From NCBI GenBank assembly GCA_030704615.1, contig CM060731.1, forward strand, positions 33,480,001 through 33,544,000: DNA of 64,000 nucleotides, read 5' to 3'. The first letter of the stretch is position 1. The number at the start of each line of letters is the position of its first letter. This DNA is from Takakia lepidozioides. Taxonomy: Eukaryota > Streptophyta > Takakiopsida > Takakiales > Takakiaceae. A program made the translations under genes and the position numbers. This document shows, in pieces, positions 37,822-50,466 of the stretch. The notes beneath the pieces were generated by a model that saw only the letters and a program-made list of their open reading frames with translations, was not told the DNA's origin and searched no databases.

Positions 37822-39192
37822 CCCTACCCTATACATAAAACATGAACAAAAGAAAGAACGAAAGCGACTAAAGCAAGAAGTCATCTTCTCCTCGTCGCCG
37901 CTGCGTCATCCGCAACCCAGCAGCAAAGGGTCCAGTGCCGACTTTATCTTGGGGAGGCCTGGAATGGACATGCTCATGCAATTCCAATTTCCAAGTGCGA
38001 ATTCGTAGCCAGTGTGTACTGGACCCTGACATACTTTTGTTCGTATGTGACGTAATGTATATTGTACAATTATTTGAGGAAATCATTCCACAAGCCTGCA
38101 CGATTCCGGATTGTTTCAAGGGGTAATCGCATGTTCCAGATTCGACTTCATAAGCTTGTGTCCCGCCTGTTGTTCACCTGGGTGAGTTTCACATTGGGGG
38201 ATTCACGGATGTAGATTGAGTGAATCAGCACCTCAAGAGGACTATTTTTTTTCCAACAAGTGATGTCGCTAGATCAAGTGAAGAGGGTGTCATCAGGAGT
38301 CCGAATTTGTTCAACATCAATTTAACATTGTGACTTTCAGAAACTTGGTTGACTCAAGGCCTGCCCCCGGCCTACCACTGTATGTTGAGATTCTTGAGTT
38401 CTTGAGTTCTTTCCCACGCTTGATCCACCGGTAGCAACTTAATTATCTTCTTTTCCATGTTCCTTCAATAGATTCCTAAGGATAAGCATTCATTCATATC
38501 CTCGATAACTTCAATTCATTGGCCAACCCCACTTTGCGTGCGTGCAAGAAAACTGTTATTTAAACCAAGTACCTGAATCTTGCCTAGTTTGATTGCTTGA
38601 CGCTATCTCTTGCTTGCTAAAGCGTACACAAGGCCGGTCGACTATCCCGTACACTTAACATTGATGCTGATACATTAACCATTAGTGCAGTAGAGTAGTT
38701 GGGAGGCGCTGCTATCATCCTGATTTCTGTCGTAGCCAGCACAATTTATCTCAAGGTCCAGCTGGTTATATGACAAATCTAAAATGGGTTGCTGATCCTA
38801 AATCACTACAATGGATAGCAATTGTTACAGATTTGATTTTTTTAATTTTTTTTAAAATAAAGAGGGATGAAGCCCTCATAATATTATTAGTAAGGGATTC
38901 TCCACTATTTTCCATTTCTGTGGCAACGGAATCCTCATACGACTCTTTCCATTGAATGTGTAGGATCTCTTTGCAGGCTATAATTTTTTAATCGTACTCG
39001 GATGTACATAGCCAACTATAGTCTCAAATCTAGAAATCAAGATGTTTTCCTAATCAATATATGAAGGAAGCCAATTGTTTGTTTTGTTTTGTTTTGTTTT
39101 GTCACGTTGTGATGTCCCAAACCATAAGGCCCCAGCCCTGGTGCTTGGTACCGTTGGAAAGCCCTCGACGAGGAGGGTGCACAGGTTTTAAA
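37822..39192. other. Intergenic
   Basis: No gene, RNA gene or mobile-element end recognised. (TTTTG)n is present near 39077-39101 and TTGAGTTC is repeated near 38393-38410. Confidence 0.45.
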
Positions 39193-39672
39193 TACACTTG
39201 TGAATAGATACAAAACATAGTTCATGAACATTAGTCTATGATTCCACTAGGATTATATATTAAGTCAAATGTGACAAGTTTTAGTTTAGGGTTGAGGGTT
39301 TAGGGTTTAGGGTTTAGGGTTCGCATTGGGTGTAGTCTTGGATAGTGGAATTTAATACATGAGGTAGTTTAGGGTTTATCTCCATTTCAATGTGTCTTGT
39401 TTTTTTAATTTGTCTTTGGTGAAGCTCACGCTTCACAAGTTGCTCGATTGTTTTATGTTTCTTCTTTCTTCTTTGGGTTTCTCGTCTTTGTTTTAGATCT
39501 CTTATGTTTTAAGTACACTTGTGAGTAGATATAAAACATATTTCATCAACATTACTCTAGGATTCTACTATGATTGTATACTAAGTCGGATTTGAGAATT
39601 TCTAGTTTAGGGTTTAGGGTTTAAAACCTAATGTTTGCATTTGGTATAGTCTTGGATTAGGGTTTAGGGTTT
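39193..39672. repeat. 321-bp tandem duplication carrying telomere-like TTTAGGG
   Basis: TACACTTGTGARTAGATAYA starts at 39193 and again at 39514, and similarity continues to the runs of TTTAGGG (39283-39320; 39602-39620; 39656-39671). TTTAGGG is the usual land-plant telomere repeat, here in short interstitial runs. Confidence 0.78.
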
Positions 39673-40959
39673 TTTTTCATTGTGTTTGAAGACTTGAAGC
39701 TTTCATTATATCGTTAGATTATGTTTGAAGATGTGAAGCCTTCATTATAAGTGAATTTAATATGACCAGAGATTTAATGTACAACTATATATGATTGATA
39801 AGATTTGAGCTTAATTTTGTGGTATGTTTGGGGTTTGGGGTTTAGATTCATGGCTCCTTACGTCAAAAAATGAAAACGAAGAACTGAAAATGAGAAGTGG
39901 ATAAGGAGACAGAAAGCGGCTACAAAAAATGAGGTAAATGCAAGACGAAATACTCTGAAGCGCATTGACAAAAAACTTGACATTAAGTTTGAGAGGGAGA
40001 GAGAGAGGGTTGAGAAACCAGGTGACATGAGGATAGATATACAAGTTTGCCCCTTGATGATGGTTATGCGCGCGGGTTTTGTGAATTGTTTGAAGGGAGT
40101 TCGTTCCAAGCATCATCATATATTGGTGTCTCCCCTCAATATGCATGACCATTGTTGACCACATTGATTCGCATGGGCTTCACCCACTACCAACAGTCTC
40201 TTGCAAAAGTGGAGGAATAAGAGTCATTGAATGTCACCATCGACATCTTCAATGGTATGTAAACTATTTTTGAGCTCATCATCAATTCATGTGTTAGTGT
40301 TGGTGGTTGATTGATCATTCATTTAGGCTCATCATTTGTTTGTTAGTTATATCTTGACTTTTTGTGTCTACAGAGGATGGTTGGGAGGACGGCTAGGATG
40401 ATCGTGCTGGCGCGCTTGGGCTTGTCATCGAAGCCAACGATTACTTATATGCGACGCCTTTGTAGGAAAATAAAACAGGGTAGATGAAAGAAATGAGAGC
40501 ACAAAAAGTACGAAAATGCACTTTGATGCACCCTCGTAAAGTGCGTGAGACACAGGAGCGGGCTAGAAAGAGAGTGCATGAGGGAGAAGGAACAGAAGAG
40601 ATAGAATGAGAGATTATCCTGGAGGAGAGAAATACAAGAGAAAAGCTAGCAAGAGGAGGAAGTTCAAGAGGAAAGGGTTCCAAGAAAGTTTAGATGATGA
40701 GACATTATTTTGCGAGCAGACAATTGTGCGAACTCGAAACAATTGCATGTCATAGCGCTGATGATGGCCCCTACCCGCGGTCAGTGATGTCAGGTCGCGT
40801 CACCCAGTCTGCGTCAAGTCTATTTTAGGGGTAACATAATTTTTGGGGAATAAAAAGTATCACACGTAAGTATCTACATCCCTCGAAAACTACACGAATG
40901 AGAAAAAACAAAAAAACAATAACAAAAACAAATCAATTAAATTTTTTTCTGGCAATTAG
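39673..40959. other. Intergenic with weak charged open stretch
   Basis: 39845-40010 and 40480-40690 read on the plus strand as Lys/Arg/Glu-rich peptide (KNEVNARRNTLKRIDKKLD; RARKRVHEGEGTEE) broken by stops. They could be coiled-coil remnants of an old element; not assigned. Confidence 0.3.
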
Positions 40960-41822
40960 GAAGGGTCGTCATGGTCGTACGCGATAGTAGGCGACCGTCA
41001 CAGTCGTCCAGCGGTGGCCAGATAAATAAATAAATAATCGCATAGCCATGGTCGCTCGTAGACGGTCGCCCAACCATTGCCGTCGTACGAGGCTAAATTT
41101 AAAATTTCAAAGAAAAAAATAATAAAAGAAAAAAAAACTCCGCTCGTAGATCGGGACCGCCAGAGCTTGCGGTCCCACTTTTTATTTTTTATTTATTACT
41201 ATTATTAATATTGGGACCGTCAGAACTGGTGGTCTTAATTTTTATTATGGGGACATCAGAGCTGACGGTCCAATTTTTAATTTTTCAATTTAAATTTATT
41301 GAAATCGGTACTGTCGGAGCTGACGATCCCATTTATTTTATTTTATTTATTTAATTGAAATCGGGAGTCCATCTGACTGCTCACATGGTCCCGATGTTTG
41401 TAAAAAAAAATTAAAAAAATTAATTAAAAATTAAAATAATGCCTACCAAATGCCCAGCGGTCGCCGACCAGGAAAAACGGAAGGTCGTCCCCAAGTCGCA
41501 CCATCACCCAATTGTCGCCCGGAGCCGGATGGTTATCTATCGCCTATCAGATCATTTTTAAATTGGGATCTGCAGTCCTTACGGTCTCGATGTTAATAAC
41601 AAATAAAAAAATAAAAATTGACACCACTAGCCCTGACGGTCCCCATTATAATTAAAAAAATTAAAAAATAGAATATTGGGACTGTCAGCTCTGGTGGTCC
41701 CAATTTTAAAAATAAATAAATTAAAATATTAATAAAATTAGTCACCATCGTTGTTGCCAGATGTCGCCGTCATCCCACAATCGCATTGCAGTCGTCCGGA
41801 GCCAGACGGTTATCCATAGCTC
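40960..41822. repeat. Nested array: GC-rich block A alternating with palindrome block B
   Basis: Block A (GTCGTC, GGTCGCC, CGGAGCCAGACGGTTATCC words) appears at about 40960-41090, 41450-41555 and 41735-41822. Block B is a series of near palindromes of the form GGGACCGTCAG-AG-CTGACGGTCCC separated by AT-rich TTTATTTATT spacers, at 41153-41176, 41213-41236, 41249-41272, 41307-41330, 41363-41392, about 41563-41590, 41619-41644 and 41678-41701. No coding potential. Confidence 0.8.
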
Positions 41823-41936
41823 ATTTTTTTTTTAAACATTTCCTAAAATATATATATTATGTCACGCTGCTTCAACAATGGGATAAATTTAGTCAAAAAA
41901 CCAATACTCGACGTAAAGTCGGTTTGGGACGTGACG

Positions 41937-41978
41937 TGACGTGACGTGACGCTAACGTGTTTGTGTCACGTCACGTCA
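41937..41978. repeat. ACGTG repeat hairpin
   Basis: (GTGAC)n at 41929-41951 pairs over 14 bp (TGACGTGACGTGAC, 41937-41950) with GTCACGTCACGTCA at 41965-41978. The loop is 14 nt. Confidence 0.88.
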
Positions 41979-42479
41979 TAATTGACAACTGGGGCAACAA
42001 CCAATCATGGAGCACCGACCTACGTATACGGGGACTGTGAAAGAGACATCTATAATAAAGAGTATGGGAAATAGGCGATCCAAGTTGAAATGGATGCAGT
42101 TTCAAATAGGGACCTTATGGGATGAGGTATTTTCAATCGACATTGAGTATGACCAATAAGACAAAGTGTATAAGATGAATTTGGATTTTACAAACTTGGA
42201 GGAAACATTTGAGGAAGCGAGACGTCTCAATGGCGAGCAAGTCTATCCATCTGGGTGCACCCATCCTCACTTGGTCAAGAAAATCAAAAAACGCTTCAAA
42301 GATTAGATCCATATTTATCACGAACATAGCCCAGAATCATCTAGCAAGAACCCAAGAACTTCTACAAACTTCCAATATTCAAAACATTTTAGAAACTACT
42401 AGAACATTCCAGAATATTGAAGTAGTTCCTAGGACATTCCAAAACTTTTCAAGACATTCTAAGAACCTTCCAGAACCTT
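41979..42479 (+). other. Short open frame and intergenic
   Basis: 42075-42305 can be read forward as MQFQIGTLWDEVFSIDIEY then a stop, MNLDFTNLEETFEEARRLNG and HPHLVKKIKKRFKD. This may be a retroelement remnant upstream of the LTR-like segment, but no diagnostic motif is present. Confidence 0.3.
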
Positions 42480-42840
42480 CTAGAAATCCGAACCATCTAG
42501 AAGACTCTATGGTGGTGATGAAGCTGTTTAGAAAAAATCTCTTAGCCAGAGAAGCTTCTCAAGAAATAACCTTTAGTTGGAGAAACTTCATAAAAAGTTC
42601 ATAGGCAGCTAGTATATACAAGATGCGAAACTGGGAATTCTTCAGTCTTGCCAACACAAATCTGGAGGTACAAGTAGACTCTATGCTTTGGCCTTGATCA
42701 TGTATTCTCTTGTTCTATACATTCATCTTGATTCTTACATAATATGTATCGTGTTTTGCTCGGATCTCATTGGTCTCTTTTCCTAGTCTAGTCTTGTTCA
42801 TTGTATTCGAGTCAGTTAGTCCCTTGTCCTTGATAATATT
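42480..42840 (+). mobile_element. LTR-like fragment related to 27191-27750
   Basis: AGTATATACAAGATGCGAAACT (TATA region, 42611), CTTCAGTCTTGCCAACAC, CATCTTGATTCTTA and CTAGTCTAGTCTTG match in order the second half of the LTR at 27191. It appears to be a solo or decayed LTR of the same family. Confidence 0.55.
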
Positions 42841-44565
42841 CATGTAGTTATGATGGTAATATCATATTTCTATCATTAGTCAAAATTAGCATAAAATCAT
42901 AATTATTAGTTTTGGTATGTGTATCTAACTCTTCATTAGCCCTTCCAATGAAACCTTCAGTCGCTCTCTAGTCTAATGGTAGCCCCCTAAGGACCCTCGA
43001 ACGTTGCATCGCAGTGGAAATCCCCAATGGTTGTAGGCAATTGAAAATAACTCCTCATGCTTGATAGCTTTCTAGTTTGCTTGATGTTTCACTAGCTTTT
43101 GATCACTTGAGCACGCCCTTTTGTTCGTGTCTTGACCCTCTCTAGGCAAAGGCCACGACACCCACGAAAAACCAGGAAAGCTTGCAACACTACGTATAGG
43201 GCGGGGGACCAAACTGAAAGACGATCGAAAAAACCAAACAAAGTCATGATAAATGTGAGAGACCACCATGATACAATGTAAGACTTTCACCTTGGAAAGA
43301 CTAAGGTGTTAAGACATGCCATAACACTCATTCAGATGCTCACTGTACACTAAACGATTCTCTCTTAGAAGTTGCATGGGTTGCCAAGTCATACTAATTC
43401 TCATGGTTGTACGTCATGGCTTAGCATCACAAATGACCTAAAAGCATATGTTGGAATGAGTGGGAGTACCTACGCAAAGACTTATAAGGCTAGGTAGACA
43501 GCGGCCGATGAAACGGCCTTGACCATTTGCTCATTGTTGTACCTTGACTACTCAATGCATGTCCACGCAAGCATTAACCATTCTTCTAGCCACTTACTTC
43601 AGTAAGTTAGCATTGTGTTCAACCAAGTGTTGCCTCTAGTGCTCGATAGAATATATAGTCTAAGATATGTTTATGTCAACATGACAATTCTGCACTTAAA
43701 TCTAGATGGAAGTTGCCTAGCTGATAGATAAAGTTTTCACTTCTGTGTGACCAACTTTCACTTCCCTCCCAATGCAAAATTTCAATGTTGCACTAGTAGC
43801 ATTTAATATACTAGAAAGCAATTATAAGGCTTCTCCCTTTTTAGTAGCAAAGATAGCTCTTAAGGTCATAGTTGCTGCACCTGAGGACACCCCAAGGGCA
43901 AATCGGGTGTGACCTACTCAAGAAACAAAAATTCTTGAACACAACTCAAAATCCTGCAAATGACTTTATAGGAACTAAGGTTAATAGTTGAGTTTTTAAT
44001 GCACAACTGAGTAATATGTAAATATTGATGAAGACAAAAATGACAAATTCACTATCAAGCCATCATATTTAACACCGTATTTGCTAAAAGTGTACTTGGG
44101 GGTATAAAAGTGTATTTTTGCATAAACAATGGGTTGTTGGATTTTACAATAGAGTGGTGTTAACTTATGCAACATTTCGGTAAATATATATTGTTATTTT
44201 TCAAACATGAGTTGAAAAAATCTCCTATCATATAATCATCAAATGTGTGAATATCGAAATGTGAATATGTGAAATGACTATAAATACACATATGAGAAAA
44301 TATATCCATTCTCCATATTCATCCAATCATCAATATATATACATATATAATCTAAAATAACTAAAATATACATTCATTCATCCATATATATATATATATA
44401 TATTCAAATTAATTGTGAGGAATCATAATAAAGTAACAACAAAGGGAAATACGCAAAAAAAACTCATATATTGAATATTTGAATTTTACATTAAAATATA
44501 TTTTGATTTGGAATGTATATGAGCAAAATCATTACACTAAATAATCTTATTCGTGTTTATCAACA
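42841..44565. other. AT-rich intergenic
   Basis: No gene found. Short (TA)n near 44330-44402. It may contain decayed retroelement internal sequence after the LTR, but no protein block was read. Confidence 0.4.
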
Positions 44566-45918
44566 TCACTGGTATCTTGAACATATGAAACCGCTCATGT
44601 AATTGTTGAAATGTACGTATAATTTGTGAGGGATGGTAATCTCCATTTCGGTTTTGTTATTGTGCCACATTTTGGTCTTTGAACTACTAGCTGTATTGCG
44701 CCATGATACAAAAACATTGTCTACTGAAATGTCATCTTCACCATCATCACTGGGAACCCAACCTGTATATAGACATCTTTCATATCGAGTTGTCATTGCA
44801 TGTTGTGACTTCATCGACATGCCTTTAGGTACTTTTGGCCAATACCAAAGAATCCGTATAATGCCATCATCATGTGTTTGTCTATCCACACTTAGTACTT
44901 TTCCGATCCACAATGGAACTCCAAGTTGAATTTGATCATCCTCAACATGCACACCAACAAAATGCCCAATCTCAACATCTTTTGTTAGATCAAATTCTCC
45001 AAATATATCCTCTGACAACTTGACCTTTCTCCCATTTTGATGGATTTGGATCATAGATTATTCATCTTTCCGTGATCGTTTCTTCGGTTGTCCACATCTT
45101 GTCCCAAAATATCCTCGAGGTTCAACGTCAGGCATGATTGGAAGAAGGGTTGTCATTTCCTCCCCGTTTGTATTTGAGCTATTCGGAGCATTATCTGTTT
45201 TCACATTATCAAGCCAAAAAGGTGTTGTTTGCCTAACACCATCGCGATTTCGTAGTGGAAATTGGATAAACTCATGCAATGACTGAATCTCTTGTGGATC
45301 GGCTGCATTGACGGGTGCAAATTCAGGTTTCGCCTTGGGGTTAGGAACAGATTTCAAGAATGGAATACCATCAGTAGGCATCCATTGTGGATCTTGAGCA
45401 TAATTTTTGTGCTGGATATGCGGAAGCCTGTTCTTCAGATAAAACCTGAAGTGATGTGGTTTGCTGATGCCAACAGACGTGTCACCTCCGGTCGGCAAAT
45501 GTGGTGTATTCCAGTCCCAGATGTCCTCCAATTGATTGACAAAAATATTTTTGTGTTTGCCTGCTCCAGCCTCATGTATCAAGGATATTAACTCTTTCAT
45601 CGAGGAAATATCAGTAGGTTTCAAAACCCCTGCTATGACGCTGAAACGTTGATCAATATCCTTATGAGGATGACCCACAGTAAGAAATCCAATGTGGATG
45701 TTGCGAAAATGGCCCAAAGCCACCAAACTTGTACACAGAACAAACAAATATTTATTTTTGTTTTCTCGTCCACAGTTATCTGCTTGAATACGCAAACTGG
45801 GAGGCAGTGTTCCTCGAGCTTGTTTCACTTTTGTGAGGGTCTTCATAATGGATGTCACAACTTTTCTATTTTTCAGATAGAAACAATGTCTGAAACTTGA
45901 CCGTGTGACAATAAGCAA
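44566..45918 (-). pseudogene. DUF7869-type element protein, copy 1 (5' truncated)
   Basis: Reading minus, 45918-45061 encodes LRIQADNCGRENKNKYLF and IGFLTVGHPHKDIDQRF, the signature pair of the DUF7869 family. A TAA at 45058-45060 interrupts the frame; the same frame resumes to 44566 with VEIGHFVGVHVEDD, LGVPLWIGKVLSV and a Trp-rich block, an SH3/BAH-like C-terminal domain. The conserved Asp of QADNC and the HPHKDID residues resemble the second and third acids of an RNase H-fold transposase core. The N-terminal half seen in copy 2 is missing. The family name is from memory; the mobile nature is inference from two diverged copies in one window. Confidence 0.72.
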
Positions 45919-46849
45919 TTGTTGTGCAGAGGTAGATCAACCAATTCAAGTCAGTTTTGTAAGGACTAGTTTGTCTACACCTCAAACCGATATCAGAGCT
46001 GCTCACCTTAAGCCAAGGAACACCAAACTCCCCTTGGAATTAGAGGAATGAAATGAAATACTTTATAACGTCCGTAGAAAACTCAATGAGCTTATGGGAC
46101 AAAAGAAAAACAAGAAACAAGAAAAAGAAAGAAAATTTTGGTGGAAGAGTCTCAGCTTGACTTCTTGGAATGACCTCTGGTGCAGGGAAATAGTTCTCAC
46201 GGGTACCACCTTAGACTGATTTTTGTAGTCAGTAACTTTGGTGCCTAGTTTCTCTCTCCACTTTTTTTTCTTACTGCCATCTCTACTATTAGATCTGTGG
46301 GAGATTCACTGTCTATTCCATCAAACCCAATCTCTTTGCAGATGATATCAGAAATGCTTGGCAGCTGACCTCCATGAAGCTTTGACCGTTAGGCAATCCC
46401 TTGAGTAGTAGTTGTTTTTAATTAGGTGGTTAGAGTACATGCCAAGAACTCTAAAACCTAATCCACATCAAGAGTGAGATGCTCTTGGAAGTACAATAAG
46501 TAAGCAACTTACGTGCAAGATAATGACGGGCTTGAACTCGTGGTACTATGTCAAACTCTGCCTTTAGGATTACAATGTGCTCACAAACACTACAATCGTA
46601 GCTCTCGCCATAGGAGAAAAAAAAAAAACAGGAAAAGAAGAAAAGAACTATCCAAAGATAAGCTCAAATAGCTAATTATGAGACAAAGAAATGAAGTGAT
46701 ACTCCATAAGGTCCACAGAAAGCTCAAATAGCTTATGGGACAAAAAACAAGGAAGGAACTGGGGCCCTAAGAAGCCTAAAATCTACCTATTCATATCAAG
46801 AAATCCCCCCAAGTTTGACAGACTCATGAGATAAGCTACTAGCTTGACC
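45919..46849. repeat. Intergenic with a diverged direct repeat
   Basis: 46048-46103 and 46687-46746 share GAAATGAARTGATACT, GTCC, AGAAARCTCAA and AGCTTATGGGACAAAA, about 640 bp apart. ATATCAGAGC at 45988 resembles a retroelement primer-binding region, but no LTR ends before it. Confidence 0.45.
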
Positions 46850-47345
46850 TCAGCTTAATGAAAGATTTGTCAGGGATTGGTTGTCTTTGAAGAGGCAGTA
46901 GTGGTGGCCACAGATTTCATAATAGAGCGGACATCGAAAGAAGAAATGTTTCAGAGTCTCCATGCCCTATTTGTCTTCCCTAGCACAGGCAAGGCTCAGA
47001 GGAAAACATAAACAAAATACAAAAAAATTGAGGGGCTGTCAATGTGCCCAAAAACTCTGGATTCCCGAAGATGGAGAGAGATTCATGCAGATGTGTTGCT
47101 AGGCATCTGTGGTCCTCATAGGGAAAGACTCCTCAAAGGGTTTTACTGTCTTTAAACAAGCAGTAGTAATGGCCCCAAATTTCTTAGTAAAACGTACAGT
47201 AGAAAAATAGATTCTCAATGGTCTGTCTGGCTTCTCTAGCACAAGCTTGGCAGAAGCGTTTGGTACACTCCAATTTTTCCATCTTCCAGTCTCTATCCTC
47301 AGATTGTGAGAGCCCACCCTAAACTTTCCCAATGCATGTGGCAAA
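46850..47345 (-). pseudogene. Non-LTR retrotransposon C-terminal relic, duplicated
   Basis: The minus strand at 47345-47100 reads MPHALGKFRVGSHNLRIETG RW, with a Cys/His stretch spread over other frames (FCQAC..., LFFYC). This is the pattern found after the RT of many LINEs (Leu-Arg-Ile-Glu-Thr-Gly plus zinc knuckle). 46850-47010 is a second, more decayed copy of the same zinc-knuckle part (GGCAGTAGTGGTGGCC... parallels AAGCAGTAGTAATGGCC...). No RT core is nearby. Confidence 0.5.
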
Positions 47346-48852
47346 GATGGAAAGAAAGCTATACAAAGATTGGGATGTAAGAATCATTTTTTGAAGAGGT
47401 CCAGGAAGGTGTTATGATGTTGAAACGGGGTTCCAATCCAGCTCAAAATGTGCATAAAACGACAGAGAACGAGAGAGAGCTCAAGAAAAGTGTACACGGG
47501 TATGACTGCCAGTAGCCATGATTTGGGCATAGGTTTTGCCCTCTTTCTACAAAACTGTTGCACATTTTTGCTAGTTCTACTGCCTAGTTTTTCTACAACC
47601 CCCTAGGGGATTTTTGCTTTGATTAGGGGCTCTCGAGCCCTATTATGTTGCTGCTCTCCTTGCAAGAAGTTTGTTCGATCGACACTTTGAGGCAGGCTGC
47701 CTAGTTTTTCCACGACCTCCTATGGGGTTTGTATGTGTAGGGCTTATCCAACCCTTGTTTCTCCCTGTTCCTTTTAGGAGGCTTGATCGTGCTTCACTGA
47801 CTACGTACAATGTGTGTGCCTCCATGGCGTACCAACGGGGTTTTAATCATTTTTCCCCAAATAAACTTAATAAAGTTCTCACAGGGCCTCCGTCCCATGT
47901 TCATTTAAATATTTTAAAAAAAAAAATTGATCTCTCCTGGGGCAAGGATAACATCCTCTGCACCCGCACAGATACCTCGTCCATTATCTGGCATCACCTC
48001 CTCCCCGCTCAATGGCAAGTCCCCGATTGAATCAGATGACCCAGAGGTGAACTGGAGGCACCACAAGCTCATGATTCCGAGGACTAAAGCGCAGCTGGAT
48101 TTTGGAGCTCAGCTGTAGGAATTAGCTCATTTCCCTCCGTTTGCAAGTCCTTCTCTGCTTCAGACTCTCTCCCATTCCCATTCCTTGTGTTCTAGAGTTG
48201 CTTTGGGCTCGATGTTGCCCTTGATTAGAATCACTTGGGCTATGGCTCAGCAGTTTTTGGGTGATGATGATTAGTTTGTTGCGGTTCTTTCCCCCGTTTC
48301 GGTTCCTTCGTTTGCACTTGTCTCTGATCTTCTTTAGTGATCTAGAAACCCTATTTTAAGTAATTCCGGACTTTTGGCTTAAATCCGGACCAAACTTAAT
48401 ATATAACATAATTAAAATTAATTCAGGTATTAATAATAATATCGTGGAATATTGAGTCATTTAACTTGTGAAGTTGCACAATCCCATTCATGTAACATCG
48501 AATGGTAAGTCGAATGACGTACTTTGCATCAGAAAATTATAAAGATAAGATCGATTGAATGAAGTTATTAATAAATTGATAGATGTATGACATAAACAGA
48601 CGATTCAAGAAGATAATATACAAATGAAAAGTAAACATCCATACCATACTTACAGTATAGTAGTACCATGAACCAATGTATTGCAAGTTTTCAATTGATG
48701 GATTAAAACGTTGAATGGAATAAGGTTGGATTTCAATGAATCATGTGAATTATGTTTCAAAATATTTAGAGATCATTCCGATGTTCATATGACAACCAAA
48801 TATTGTGGAAGAGTGTCATGTAGATTCAGCTATAAAGTCATTGAACCAAGCT
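47346..48852. other. Intergenic with a 116-bp duplication
   Basis: TGCCTAGTTTTTCYACRACC occurs at about 47581 and 47697, and similarity extends over roughly 116 bp. The ORF at 47671-48030 (+) has no family features. The rest is AT-rich. Confidence 0.45.
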
Positions 48853-49760
48853 GGAATTAGGTTTTAGGTTATAGAGTTTGCTTGGGTACATTGAAACATA
48901 GTACTTGGTATGAATGGAAAAGAAAATATGGGAAAGTGTATAGATGACTTGGCACCTATGAAAATTTGTTAATGAAATATCCCAACCACAGATTGTATCC
49001 AAATTTCTATGAGGAATGTGAATCAAACAGTGGAGTTTGGTTTAGGGCTTAGGGTTTTAGAAAACTGTAAATGGACAAACAATTATGGAGTTTGAGTCTT
49101 TACCTATGCGTAGAACAATTCATGAATATTATCCCCACCACTTCAACCGTACCCAAAATTGGAAGTAATAAATAAATAAGCATCAAACATTGAAATTAGG
49201 TTTTAGGATATAGTGTTTGCGAGGGTACTAACCATAGTACTCGGTATGAATGGAAAAGAAAATATTGGGAAGGATATAGATGACTTGTCACCTATGATTT
49301 AGGGTTTAGGGAATAAAATTTCCCAACCACAGATTGTATCTAATCTATGAAGAATGCGCATCAAACAATGGAGTTGCGTTTAAGGGCTTAGGGTTTAGGG
49401 TTTAGAGAACTATAAATGGACAAACAATTATGGAATGTGAGACTTTACGTGGAGGTCGTACAACAATTCAGGAAATATCCCCTCCACTTCGACCGCACCC
49501 AAAACTGGAAGCAATAAATTAAATAGGCATCAGACATTGGAATTAGATTTTAGGGTACGGAGTTGAGTAGTGTAGTAAACATACTAATGGGTATGAATGG
49601 ACCAAAAAATCTGGGAAAGTGTACAAGTGACTTGTCACCTAAGAAATTAGACTTGAATGAAATGTCCCAAGGGCCATTCTATTATGCCCAACCTTGTAAC
49701 CCTTGAAGAATGCGCATCAAACATTCGAATTAGGTTTAGGGTATATGGTTTAAGGTGAGG
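48853..49760. repeat. Satellite-like tandem repeat of about 340-348 bp, 2.6 copies
   Basis: Units begin GAATTAGGTTTTAGG near 48853, 49192 and 49540, with a shortened fourth start at 49727. Shared blocks include GGTATGAATGGA, GACTTGTCACCTA, CCCAACCACAGATTGTATC, ATGGACAAACAATTATGGA and a TTTAGGG-bearing segment (49043, 49300, 49389). No coding frame. Confidence 0.85.
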
Positions 49761-50466
49761 ACAATGTAAGGACTGAAGGCCCTAGAAGTATTGTCTTTAG
49801 AAGGTCCTAATAAGATAAACAGACCCAAGATAAATTGACCTGAGATGACACGGAATAACGGGTGGCAAAGCGAGGTTTCATGATTGATTAGTGACGAAGA
49901 AAATTGAGAAGAATCTTAAGATAGTCCGAAAAGACAGTAAAAGAAATGTAACTCTGTACTTGAAGCCAGACTTACAGAAAGCTACTGACGAGTAATGGGA
50001 GAAGATTCACTTCACAAGATTCACAAGCAGTAAACCGCAAGAAAGCTTGTCCATTGAAGCAACAACTTTCACAAATTGCCACGCGGTTTATACTCAGGAC
50101 ATTTTTTAGACCAATCATATTGAGCCCAACAATACGACCATGTGGACCGAGAATGAAGGAGATGGGCGAATCTGTTGAGGAGAAGACACTTTGGTGAGAA
50201 CCAGAGAACCAAAAGAAATGGGTGTAATGTGAGAAAGGAACTGCAAAGAGAATGAAGCACTGACATTAGGAAAACTAGGAACTCTGGATGATCACTCGAG
50301 GTTGCTGAAACATTACAGAGATGAGGTCCAGAAAAAAGCTGGTGGCTAGCAAAGAAGGTAGATTAATATTTGAACACGTGAAGAGAAACAAATGGAGAGT
50401 GGAGGTAAAACATTAGTTTTATTCTTGAAAACATGCCGAGGAGTGAACCTCCACAATATGTCCTTG
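49761..50466. other. Downstream flank of DUF7869 copy 2
   Basis: No gene seen and no terminal inverted repeat matching the far side of the element was recognised. 50069-50266 is an unsupported minus frame. Confidence 0.4.

Noticed and set aside
45985-46000. ATATCAGAGC as a retrotransposon primer-binding site
   Set aside because: Close to the common TGGTATCAGAGC word, but no LTR end precedes it and no gag follows.
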